Shown here in pieces: positions 26,888-35,258 of a stretch of 36,215 nucleotides of DNA. The DNA is from Glaciecola sp. UBA983. GTDB taxonomy: Bacteria; Pseudomonadota; Gammaproteobacteria; Enterobacterales; Alteromonadaceae. Each line of letters begins with the position of its first letter. Position 1 is the stretch's first letter. Below the pieces are notes generated by a model. It worked only from the letters and a program-made list of their open reading frames with translations. It made no database searches and was not told where the DNA came from. The position numbers and the translations under genes are program-made. The stretch is from contig DBBN01000028.1 in the NCBI GenBank assembly GCA_002292215.1, positions 1 through 36,215 on the forward strand, read 5' to 3'.

Positions 26888-28719
26888 TAAGCTACCCCAC
26901 CGGAAAGTTTCATGACAACAGCTTGTTGTGCGCGATGGATTGATTTAAACGAGGCTTTTAATTGATGCCGTTCTAACGAAGATAAATCTGACACGCTAAT
27001 AATATTATCAGTCACATTATTGCGCAGCTGATGACGCCAGCGCAGACGATTTAAGAATAGCCAAATATCTCGTAAATTATCAGCATCCTCTGTCGTTATC
27101 GCATTGATTTGACCGAGTATATTTAACCGCTCAACGGTATTTGGTATAGTGATACCCGCTGATAATGAGTATAAACGTGCGAGGTTATTAATCAGGGCAA
27201 TAGCATTCACTTTCAGATTGATACAATCTTTCTTACCATTGTGTTTGCGATATACAAATTTGTTAAACACCGATAATGGCACTGCATCACTATTCGCATC
27301 GCGGGCTAATGCTGCTAGAAAAAACGCATCTTTAAATAAAGGTTTACGTCGTTGTTGTAAGTTTTTAAATAGCGTGCGGTCGCCGTCGACGGCGCGGGCA
27401 TCCAAAAAGATATTAAAGGCTAAAATAGCTTCAGGCGTGGGTTGATTAATCCATTTTTTAGCTTGCATCACCGCTTCGTCCACACTGAGACGTAATTCAG
27501 GATTAGACGCCATGATATTACCATCGCAGAGTTTAATGCCACACTTACCTAAGCCTTTGCAAACATATTCAGACATCTGCTTGAAGTACTCACCCTCTTC
27601 CTCGTTGGGCGTTTGCGCTAACAACAAGGCATTGTCTTGATCAGAGCCCATTGTTTGGTCTTCGCGCGCTTGAGAGCCGTATACGACCCAACAATATCCC
27701 ATTGGCGCAGCGCCATGCTGTTCGATAAAGAAAGCAATCAATTTGCGGGTCATAATATCTGTCGCTTGCGAGAGTACTTTACCGGCAATATCAAAATCCC
27801 CAGCACGTTTTGCATTCGCAGCAAAATACTGTGGCATCTGCCATGCGATTCGTGTCAGCTCGTAGAGATTGGCTGTTTTGGATAGTTCACCAATCATAAA
27901 CAAGACATTACCTCGTTGTTTTCTGATCACATCCGACGTAGTAACCATACCTACCGGTGAGCGATCATCTGCATGCAGTACGGGTAAATGATGAATGTTT
28001 TTTTCACTCATCAATGAGATAGCAGAGAACATATTTTGATTATGTAAGACATAAGCGGGGTTCTCGGTCATGATGTTATTCACGCCCAAACTAATATCCA
28101 TTCCCTCTGCGACGACTCGGTTTCGCAAATCACGGTCCGTCACAATACCAATTAGATGCTCATCTTCAGTAACAATCAGTGAACTCACTCCATGCTTTGA
28201 CATTATTTGTGCTGCTAATTGGATGCTGTCGTGTTGTTCAATTTGGATTGGCGCTTTAGTCAACTGTTCATACAATGGCTTATACAACCACATAGAGTTG
28301 GAATCTTCTACGGCTTGATTTTGTAAAACATTATTTTTAGCCGCATTAAAAAACTTAGCAAAAACTTTATTTTCCATGCATCTATCAAATAGCGTTTGAT
28401 TGATACAATAAACAACACCAGGGCTATCTATTTCAACTTGGATCTTACCTTTATTGGGTTCCATTAATGCAATAAAACCAAAATAATCGCCTTCACTCAA
28501 AAAACGCTCTGCGCCATCTTCATCATAAATCGTAAATTGACCGGTCTGGATCAAAAATAACGAAGGTTGATGTTCGGCTAATAAACGTTGTTGATTATCG
28601 GGAGTGAGATAGATCACTTTGGTTTTAGCTGCAATGCTATACAAGCTGTCTTCGTCAAAGACATCAAAAGGTGCTGCTTTGGATAAAAAATCGATCACTT
28701 GATGTGGAATATCGCTCAT
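26887..28719 (-). CDS. cNMP-binding / CBS / DUF294 putative nucleotidyltransferase
   Basis: Modular 610-residue cytoplasmic regulator. Domains in order: a cyclic-nucleotide-binding-like beta-barrel (about 15-130, with LFLIQTGQFTIYDEDG and LSEGDYFGFIALM), two CBS domains (about 150-205 and 210-270, with SSLIVTEDEHLIGIVTDRD and IHHLPVLHADDRSPVGMVTT), a DUF294 nucleotidyltransferase-like domain with the catalytic-type motif GSQAREDQTMGSDQD (Gly348 to Asp362), and a C-terminal DUF294 helical domain. The fold resembles GlnD/GlnE-type transferases, but target and activity are unknown. Genes of this class often lie beside SLC5-type symporter/acetate genes, as here. It is separated from the upstream symporter by a terminator. 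Confidence 0.9.
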   Translation of the reverse strand: MSDIPHQVIDFLSKAAPFDVFDEDSLYSIAAKTKVIYLTPDNQQRLLAEHQPSLFLIQTGQFTIYDEDGAERFLSEGDYFGFIALMEPNKGKIQVEIDSPGVVYCINQTLFDRCMENKVFAKFFNAAKNNVLQNQAVEDSNSMWLYKPLYEQLTKAPIQIEQHDSIQLAAQIMSKHGVSSLIVTEDEHLIGIVTDRDLRNRVVAEGMDISLGVNNIMTENPAYVLHNQNMFSAISLMSEKNIHHLPVLHADDRSPVGMVTTSDVIRKQRGNVLFMIGELSKTANLYELTRIAWQMPQYFAANAKRAGDFDIAGKVLSQATDIMTRKLIAFFIEQHGAAPMGYCWVVYGSQAREDQTMGSDQDNALLLAQTPNEEEGEYFKQMSEYVCKGLGKCGIKLCDGNIMASNPELRLSVDEAVMQAKKWINQPTPEAILAFNIFLDARAVDGDRTLFKNLQQRRKPLFKDAFFLAALARDANSDAVPLSVFNKFVYRKHNGKKDCINLKVNAIALINNLARLYSLSAGITIPNTVERLNILGQINAITTEDADNLRDIWLFLNRLRWRHQLRNNVTDNIISVSDLSSLERHQLKASFKSIHRAQQAVVMKLSGGVA

Positions 28720-28732
28720 ATTACGTCCTTAT

Positions 28733-28769
28733 ATAAAAAAAGCCTGAGGAAAGTATAATCCCCAGGCTT
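28733..28769 (-). terminator. Intrinsic terminator after the SLC5 symporter
   Basis: On the minus strand AAGCCTGGGG (28769-28760) pairs with CCTCAGGCTT (28749-28740) with one internal mismatch, followed by a T run (complement of 28734-28740). It begins about 45 bases after the symporter stop and ends just before the DUF294 gene start, so the latter depends on read-through or its own promoter. Confidence 0.82.
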
Positions 28770-28814
28770 CGATTCGTCATTTAACTTTTAGTTAAAAACT
28801 GTGTTATCTAGGTG

Positions 28815-30554
28815 TTAGTGAGCTGATGCTTCACCTGCACCTTTAGGATAACGGATGCTTTCTACTAATTCTTGGATTTCTTGTGGTGCTTCTTTAGTAA
28901 ATTTGAATACTAAGAATGCAACACCAAAGTTAACCATCATACCTAGAGTACCGATACCTTCAGGTGAAATACCAAACCACCAGTTAGCAGGCACGTTAGC
29001 CGCTGGATTAACAAATTTGAAGTAGATGATGTAAGCTGCAGTGAATGCAATACCTGCAATCATACCACTTACCGCACCTTTATCATTCATACGCTTAGAG
29101 AAGATACCCATAATAATCGCAGGGAAGAAGCTTGATGCTGCTAGACCGAATGCAAAGGCAACAACCTGTGCAACGAACCCTGGTGGATTTATTCCGAAGT
29201 AACCTGCGATACATATTGCCACCGCAGCCGCTAATCGTGCATATCCTAACTCTGCTTTATCCGAAATATTTGGCGCAAAGTTACGCTTCAATAAATCATG
29301 CGATACAGATGTTGAGATTACCAATAGTAAACCTGCAGAGGTTGATAACGCGGCAGCAACACCACCGGCAGCAACTAACGCAATAACCCAAGCTGGTAAG
29401 TTCGCAATTTCTGGGTTAGCTAATACCATGATATCACGGTCAACTTTCATTTCATTTGCAGAAGCAGGATCAGTGATGCTACCCGCTGCATAGAACATGT
29501 TGCCGTCGCCATTTTTATCATTAAAGGTAATTAGGCCAGTTTTTTCCCAGTTTTTAATCCATGTAGGTGCTGTAGCATAAGGCGTACCTTTACCGATTTC
29601 ACCATTTACAGTAGGACCATTGATTGTTTCAATCATGTTTACACGACCGAAAGAAGCAAGCGCTGGTGCAGTAGTATAAAGTAATGCGATGAATACTAAC
29701 GCATAACCTGCAGACTTACGTGCATCTGATACTTTTGGTACAGTGAAGAAACGTACGATTACGTGAGGTAGACCTGCAGTACCCACCATAAGCGCGAAAG
29801 TAATGAAGAATACATCGATAGTAGATTTAGTACCCGAAGTGTATTCATTAAAACCGAGCTCCGTGGATAGCATGTCTAGCTTATCAAGCATGAACACCCC
29901 AGAACCATCAGCTAAAGTAGCACCAAACGCTGTTTGCGGAAGGATGTGTCCGGTAACCATCATAGAGATGAATACAGCTGGAACGATATAAGCGAAAATA
30001 AGCACACAGTATTGTGCTACTTGAGTGTAAGTAATCCCTTTCATGCCACCTAAAACAGTGTAGAAGAATACAATACCCATACCGATGACAACACCAGTAA
30101 CAATATCAACTTCTAAGAAGCGAGAGAATACCACACCAACACCACGCATCTGACCAGCTACATATGTGAAACACACGAAGATAGCGCAGAACACCGCAAC
30201 GGTACGTGCTGTTTGAGAGTAATAACGATCACCAATGAAATCTGGAACAGTGAATTTACCAAACTTACGTAAGTAAGGTGCTAAACACAATGCTAGTAGT
30301 ACATAACCACCAGTCCAACCCATTAAGTAAACCGCACCGTCATAACCCATAAAAGAGATAAGACCGGCCATTGAGATAAATGATGCTGCTGACATCCAAT
30401 CAGCTGCAGTAGCCATACCATTGACGACTGGATGAACACCACCGCCGGCTACATAGAAATCTTGCGTTGAACCAGCACGCGCCCAAACAGCGATGCCGAT
30501 ATATAGTAGGAATGATGCACCTACAATCAATAACGTTAATAGTTGTACGTCCAC
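28815..30554 (-). CDS. Sodium:solute symporter, SLC5 family (VC_2705 / ActP-like)
   Basis: Inner-membrane Na+-coupled carrier of 579 residues with about thirteen helices. Family features include the N-terminal DFYVAGGGVHPVVNGMATAA, WMSAASFISMAGLI, the AGQMRGVGVVFSRF segment, LPHVIVRFFTVPKVSDAR and the sodium-site region AAALSTSAGLLLVISTSVSHD. It is longer than ActP (about 550) because of a loop near residues 315-375, as expected for the VC_2705 subfamily that is always paired with a small DUF4212 protein, present here 4 bases upstream. Position next to crbS-crbR-acs points to acetate or another short-chain carboxylate as substrate. Confidence 0.93.
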   Translation of the reverse strand: MDVQLLTLLIVGASFLLYIGIAVWARAGSTQDFYVAGGGVHPVVNGMATAADWMSAASFISMAGLISFMGYDGAVYLMGWTGGYVLLALCLAPYLRKFGKFTVPDFIGDRYYSQTARTVAVFCAIFVCFTYVAGQMRGVGVVFSRFLEVDIVTGVVIGMGIVFFYTVLGGMKGITYTQVAQYCVLIFAYIVPAVFISMMVTGHILPQTAFGATLADGSGVFMLDKLDMLSTELGFNEYTSGTKSTIDVFFITFALMVGTAGLPHVIVRFFTVPKVSDARKSAGYALVFIALLYTTAPALASFGRVNMIETINGPTVNGEIGKGTPYATAPTWIKNWEKTGLITFNDKNGDGNMFYAAGSITDPASANEMKVDRDIMVLANPEIANLPAWVIALVAAGGVAAALSTSAGLLLVISTSVSHDLLKRNFAPNISDKAELGYARLAAAVAICIAGYFGINPPGFVAQVVAFAFGLAASSFFPAIIMGIFSKRMNDKGAVSGMIAGIAFTAAYIIYFKFVNPAANVPANWWFGISPEGIGTLGMMVNFGVAFLVFKFTKEAPQEIQELVESIRYPKGAGEASAH

Positions 30555-30558
30555 GATA

Positions 30559-30822
30559 TTACTCCTCTACACCGTATTTTTTGTCAAGCGTGTTCATTTT
30601 CTTCATATAAATAAAGATTAATGCCACAAATACATAGATTGAACCCTGTTGGGCAAACCAGAATCCTAATTTAAATCCAAAGAATTGAATTTGGTCTAGA
30701 ACGTCTACAAATAGAATACCGCAGCCAAAAGAGACTACGAACCAGACTACCAATAACTTCAAAAGCAAAGAGAGGTTTTCATTCCAATATGCCTTTTTGT
30801 CATCATCGTTTTTAAATGCCAT
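30559..30822 (-). CDS. DUF4212 small membrane subunit of the SLC5 symporter
   Basis: An 87-residue protein with two membrane helices (about 20-45 and 52-75), containing YWNENLSLLLKLLVVWF and FGFKLGFWFAQQGSIYVFV, the hallmark of the sodium-symporter small-subunit family (DUF4212). Such genes are found directly upstream of VC_2705-type symporters; here the gap is 4 bases. AGGAA precedes the ATG. Its role as a partner or assembly factor is inferred from this constant pairing. Confidence 0.92.
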   Translation of the reverse strand: MAFKNDDDKKAYWNENLSLLLKLLVVWFVVSFGCGILFVDVLDQIQFFGFKLGFWFAQQGSIYVFVALIFIYMKKMNTLDKKYGVEE

Positions 30823-30943
30823 CGTTATAATTCCTATGTGGTAAAATTGATGTGTTTTTTTAACATTTTCCTAACCATGGGGTTTGAACAGTGGTTACTC
30901 AGTGTACAATCGAACCTGCGAAGCTTGATAATTACTGTTAAAC

Positions 30944-30990
30944 CCAATTGTTAGGATGTTGTAAACACTTTATGTGATGTTAACAATTGG
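30944..30990. promoter_or_regulatory. Perfect 10-bp inverted repeat in the crbS / symporter divergent promoter region
   Basis: CCAATTGTTA (30944-30953) and TAACAATTGG (30981-30990) are exact inverted copies separated by 27 bases. They lie about 90-137 bases upstream of crbS and 121-168 bases upstream of the DUF4212 gene. A half CRP-like site TGTGAT (30974-30979) lies between them. The arms could be operator half-sites for a dimeric regulator such as CrbR, whose site I do not know, or could form a cruciform or leader hairpin. Confidence 0.4.
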
Positions 30991-31080
30991 TGAAATTCGA
31001 CGTTGGTCTTAGCGTTAGGTCTATGGAGCCTCATCATGCTAAAGTGGCACAAGAAAAATGGGGAACTTTAGAGGATAGTT

Positions 31081-34000
31081 ATGGCATTTGGTTGGTTGTT
31101 ACTCGCTCTTGCATATTTAATGGGATTATTTTGGATTGCTAAATGGGGTGATCGCAATTCCACTATCGCCCGTAAAATAACTTCAAATGCGTATGTTTAC
31201 TCGCTAGCGTTGGCTATTTATTGTACAGCTTGGACTTTTTTAGGTGCTGCCGGTCAATCTACTCGCGAATATTGGATGTATTTACCTATTTTACTTGGCC
31301 CAATGCTAGTTTATATTTTTGGCTACAAGTTTATTGTCAAATTAACTCAAGTCAGTAAAAAGCAACGTATTAATACGGTTGCAGACTTTATCGCATCTCG
31401 TTATGGTAAACGCCAAGCTGTGGCCTTACTCGTTACATTCATCGCGTTACTTGCCACTATCCCTTATATTGCATTGCAGTTAAAAGCCATTGGCTCAGCC
31501 TTTGCAATAATGTCGCAACAAGAAGATCAACAACTTATCGTTGTTATTGCAACTATCTTCATCGCAATATTTGCTATTTATTTTGGCACCAAACAAACAG
31601 ATGTTACCGAATACCGTCGTGGTTTAATGCTCGCGATATCATTCGAATCGATCATCAAATTATCTGCCTTGATTTTAGTCGCATATATCGGCTATGTTGC
31701 TTGGAGTAACACCTCTACCGATGCATTTTTACATGAATATCGAACTGCAGATGCCCTGAATATATTTACTTCGTATAGTTTTTGGGCACAAACGATCATT
31801 GCTGGCGCTGCAGTTATCTGTTTACCGAGGCAGTTTCATGTCGCGATCATAGACAATCTAAATATTGAACATATAAAAACTGCTAGGTGGTTGTTTCCCT
31901 TATATTTAGGGTTAACCGCTTTGGTCATTCCCGTCATTGCGATGTCAGGGAAAGTATTATTCGCCGACCAAAATATTGAATCTGATAATTATGTTCTACA
32001 ATTAGCTATTTTCTCCGATTCATTAATCATTAAAATGTTTGTATTTGTTGGGGCATTATCTGCTGCCACCGCTATGATCATTGTTGCGACGTTAACGCTT
32101 TCTACTATGCTTGCCAATGATGTGGTATTACCTAAATTACTCGATAACCCCAACCAAGCTGGGCATAAAGAAGATTACGGCAAAACCATTCGCTTAGTGC
32201 GACGTTTAATTATCGGTTTAGTGCTAATCCTATCTTATATTTATCAACAACAGTTAACTGGCTCAAAATCGTTAAGTTCCATTGGTTTGATTGCATTTTC
32301 ATTGGTAATCCAACTTCTGCCTGCAATAGTAGGTGGGTTATATTGGAAGAAAGGGCATGCGCATGGGGTTTATGCAGGTTTATTAATGGGCTTGGTCAGT
32401 TGGACACTATGGTTGATTATCCCATTATTAAATTCGGATATGAGCATTTATTCACAATCTGAAATCCTCAGCCAAGGTGCATTAGTCAGCTTATTAGCTA
32501 ACACCATCGCATATATTGTTTTTTCGCATCTCGCACCAGCTAGACTAATCGATAAGATCCAAGCTGAAGCTTTTGTCCGCCCCAGTAAAATGGCGCAGGA
32601 TAAATCTAAACACAGTAATATCAATGTTGATTCGAGTGACTTAATCACATTGCTATCGACCTTTATGGGCACGAGTCGCTGTGATCAACTAATTGCTGAA
32701 TTTGAGCAACTGCACAAAATCACGTTATTGCCGAATGATAAACCGGACGAAAAATTCATTTCATTTTGTGAACGTGCCTTGGGTGGCGTGATTGGTTCAT
32801 CCAGTTCACAAGCATTGATCAACAGTGTCTTACAAGGTAAAAAACTCGATTTCACTGAGGTAATTAACTTTTTTGATGATACCACCCAAGCCATGCAATT
32901 TAATATGACAGCCTTGTTGACCTCGTTAGAAAGTATGGAACAAGGGATCAGTGTTATAGATAAACACTTGAACTTAGTCGCATGGAACAAAAAATATACC
33001 GAATTGTTTAATTATCCTGATGACTACCTACTTGTTGGTAGTCCTATCGAAAAGCTCATGCGATTTAATGCTAAATGCGGTGAGTTGGGTATGGGTGATA
33101 TTGAAGAAATGATCCAAAGACGCTTAGAGCATCTTAAAAATGCGACCCCTCATCGTTTTACTCGCCAACGCAATGATGGGCATGTCATCGAAATGATCGG
33201 TAACCCCCTTCCTGGTGGTGGTTTTGTTACCAGTTTTAATGACATTACCAGTCATGTTGAAATTCAAAAAGCACTCAAAGAATCGAATATTGATTTAGAA
33301 TATCGAATGAAAAAGCGTACTGAAGAAGTGCATTCGATCAACGCCGATTTACGCTTAGAAATAGAACGTCGTAACGATGCAGAAAAAGAATTGATCCGTG
33401 CCCGACGTGCAGCTGAAGAAGCTAATGCCAGTAAAACCCGCTTTTTAGCCCTCGCCAGTCACGATATTATTCAACCTTTGAATGCAGCCAAGCTTTACCT
33501 TTCAGCTCTCCAAGAGGCGAAGCTATCTGAGTCAGCTCAAGGTATATTAAATAAACTTAACGACAGTGTGACGTCTTCAGAGCGTTTGATTTCTACTTTA
33601 TTGGATATCTCACGGTTAGACCAAGGAGAAATGGCCCCTAACGACGAATCCTTTGAATTATGTCTGCTGATCCAGCCTCTTATTGTAGATATGCAAATGG
33701 CAGCCGAGAAAAAAGGCTTAGTACTCAAATCTCATTTACGCCCAGTCTGGGTGCAAGGCGATCGTACATTTACTTATCGCATCATACAAAATTTATTGAC
33801 CAATGCGATTAAATATACCGATACTGGCAAGGCGTTAATTACTACCCGAGAACGAAGTGGAAAAATAGAAGTTCGCGTCTTTGATACTGGGATCGGAATT
33901 GATCAAGATAATCAAAAAGCAATTTTCACGGACTTTTATCGTGTTCAAGAATCAACGGAATCTGGGGTGGGTTTAGGTTTAGGTGTGGTACGTCGATTGA

Positions 34001-34512
34001 CTCAACAAATGCAAGCAACCATGAACGTTGTATCAACCAAACATAAAGGTAGTTGTTTTACTTTAGTGATGCGCAAAGGCCAACCAATACAAGCATCACA
34101 AAGCACTATAAACAAAGTCAAACAGACCTTATCTGGCTTAAACGTGTTATGTGTGGATGACAAAAACGAAAATCTAGATGCGTTAGATACCCTACTCACT
34201 CGTTGGGAAGTGAATGTCGTAATGGCTAATACCTATGAGAGTGCCTTAGCAATGCTGAGCGATGATCATCCTATCCCTGATGCATTATTGATAGACTATC
34301 AATTAGATAAAGAGCAAAACGGATTAGCGCTGATTACAGCCATTAACGCCAAACTCAATAAAACAATCCCGAGTGCGATTGTCACAGCGTTACAAGATAA
34401 TGAATTACGTGAAACGTGCCTTTCTCAAGGCGTGCAGTTTTTAAATAAACCCATCAAGCCAGCAAAACTAAGGGCCGTGTTACAATCATTGACAAAACAG
34501 CGGAAACGATAA
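31081..34512 (+). CDS. crbS: CrbS-type hybrid sensor histidine kinase with SLC5 transporter domain
   Basis: Membrane sensor of the acetate switch. Domains over 1143 residues: an SLC5/sodium-symporter-like region of about thirteen helices (1-485), a linker that fits the STAC-type helical domain (about 515-600), a PAS domain (about 608-730, SMEQGISVIDKHLNLVAWN), a coiled coil (735-780), a HisKA domain with phospho-acceptor His794 (FLALASHDIIQPLN), an HATPase domain (Asn904/Asn908 N-box, DTGIGID, GVGLGLG), and a receiver domain with Asp1072, Thr1102 and Lys1123. AGGA precedes the ATG. Related CrbS proteins in Vibrio and Pseudomonas signal to CrbR to induce acs. It is convergent with crbR and divergent from the symporter pair. 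Confidence 0.93.
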   Translation: MAFGWLLLALAYLMGLFWIAKWGDRNSTIARKITSNAYVYSLALAIYCTAWTFLGAAGQSTREYWMYLPILLGPMLVYIFGYKFIVKLTQVSKKQRINTVADFIASRYGKRQAVALLVTFIALLATIPYIALQLKAIGSAFAIMSQQEDQQLIVVIATIFIAIFAIYFGTKQTDVTEYRRGLMLAISFESIIKLSALILVAYIGYVAWSNTSTDAFLHEYRTADALNIFTSYSFWAQTIIAGAAVICLPRQFHVAIIDNLNIEHIKTARWLFPLYLGLTALVIPVIAMSGKVLFADQNIESDNYVLQLAIFSDSLIIKMFVFVGALSAATAMIIVATLTLSTMLANDVVLPKLLDNPNQAGHKEDYGKTIRLVRRLIIGLVLILSYIYQQQLTGSKSLSSIGLIAFSLVIQLLPAIVGGLYWKKGHAHGVYAGLLMGLVSWTLWLIIPLLNSDMSIYSQSEILSQGALVSLLANTIAYIVFSHLAPARLIDKIQAEAFVRPSKMAQDKSKHSNINVDSSDLITLLSTFMGTSRCDQLIAEFEQLHKITLLPNDKPDEKFISFCERALGGVIGSSSSQALINSVLQGKKLDFTEVINFFDDTTQAMQFNMTALLTSLESMEQGISVIDKHLNLVAWNKKYTELFNYPDDYLLVGSPIEKLMRFNAKCGELGMGDIEEMIQRRLEHLKNATPHRFTRQRNDGHVIEMIGNPLPGGGFVTSFNDITSHVEIQKALKESNIDLEYRMKKRTEEVHSINADLRLEIERRNDAEKELIRARRAAEEANASKTRFLALASHDIIQPLNAAKLYLSALQEAKLSESAQGILNKLNDSVTSSERLISTLLDISRLDQGEMAPNDESFELCLLIQPLIVDMQMAAEKKGLVLKSHLRPVWVQGDRTFTYRIIQNLLTNAIKYTDTGKALITTRERSGKIEVRVFDTGIGIDQDNQKAIFTDFYRVQESTESGVGLGLGVVRRLTQQMQATMNVVSTKHKGSCFTLVMRKGQPIQASQSTINKVKQTLSGLNVLCVDDKNENLDALDTLLTRWEVNVVMANTYESALAMLSDDHPIPDALLIDYQLDKEQNGLALITAINAKLNKTIPSAIVTALQDNELRETCLSQGVQFLNKPIKPAKLRAVLQSLTKQRKR

Positions 34513-34528
34513 TGATAGGCAATAAATA

Positions 34529-34562
34529 AGGGTAAATAATGCGCGAATGGCATGTTTACCCT
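34529..34562. terminator. Hairpin between convergent crbS and crbR
   Basis: AGGGTAAA (34529-34536) pairs perfectly with TTTACCCT (34555-34562); inside, ATGC/GCAT can add four pairs. It begins 17 bases after the crbS stop and lies 26 bases beyond the crbR stop. There is no long T-run on either side, so termination efficiency is doubtful, but it is the only such structure in the 75-base gap. Confidence 0.4.
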
Positions 34563-34587
34563 GAGTTATTTGGATTGTTGGGCCAAA

Positions 34588-35238
34588 TTAGCGCGCTTTT
34601 ACTGGCGGCTCTAATTGTAGCTGTGAAGCAATCAATACTGCTTGAGTACGGTTGTTGATCCCCAGCTTTCTAAATATAGCAGTAACGTGGGCTTTTACCG
34701 TCGCCTCAGCAATATCTAAGTTGTAGCCTATTTGTTTATTTAGCAAGCCTTCACGCATAAAGCATAATACTTTATATTGTGATGGCGTTAAGCTTGCGAC
34801 GTTATCCGCTAGTTTAGAAAATGCTTCGTCGACTTCTTCAATTTTGCCACTGACTGATTCAGGTAACCAGACGTTCCCATCTAAAATCGATTTAATCGCT
34901 TTTGCTATATCATTTGCCCCTGCAGTTTTAGGAATAAAGCCTAATGCACCACAACCGACAATTTTAGAAATAATTAATGGATCTTCTGTACCTGAAACAA
35001 CGGCCACAGGCAAATCAGAATAGAGTTTGAGGACATGTAACAAACCAAAGAGGTCATTACTACCTGGCATATGCAAATCAAGTAGTAATAAATCGACATC
35101 TTCTTTATTTAGGATCTCGATGGTCGAGGGTAAATCGCCGGCCTCGAGCAATCGAATATCCTGTAAGGAAACGGATAACGCCCCTCTTAATGCATCCCGA
35201 TACAATGGGTGATCATCTGCTATGAGTAACGTTATCAT
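34588..35238 (-). CDS. crbR: CrbR-type response regulator (NarL/LuxR family)
   Basis: Two-domain regulator of 216 residues. The receiver domain has the acidic pair Asp8/Asp9, phospho-acceptor Asp54 (LLLDLHMPG) and Lys104 (GFIPKTAG). A LuxR/NarL helix-turn-helix lies at about 148-210 (LTPSQYKVLCFMREGLLNKQ, EATVKAHVTAIFRKLG). It starts 20 bases after acs on the same strand with AGGAG upstream, and its cognate kinase gene crbS is convergent. In Vibrio and Pseudomonas CrbR activates acs; feedback onto itself through cotranscription with acs is suggested by this layout. Confidence 0.92.
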   Translation of the reverse strand: MITLLIADDHPLYRDALRGALSVSLQDIRLLEAGDLPSTIEILNKEDVDLLLLDLHMPGSNDLFGLLHVLKLYSDLPVAVVSGTEDPLIISKIVGCGALGFIPKTAGANDIAKAIKSILDGNVWLPESVSGKIEEVDEAFSKLADNVASLTPSQYKVLCFMREGLLNKQIGYNLDIAEATVKAHVTAIFRKLGINNRTQAVLIASQLQLEPPVKAR

Positions 35239-35258
35239 TAAAGCTCCTTGGGTACGGC

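Noticed and set aside
26195..28719. DUF294 protein plus exonuclease as a phage-defence module
   Set aside because: The cNMP/CBS/DUF294 architecture next to an SLC5 symporter is a housekeeping-type arrangement, and there are no other defence or mobile genes nearby.
31040..31075. Sigma-54-like TGGCAC ahead of crbS
   Set aside because: The TTGC element at the required spacing is missing.
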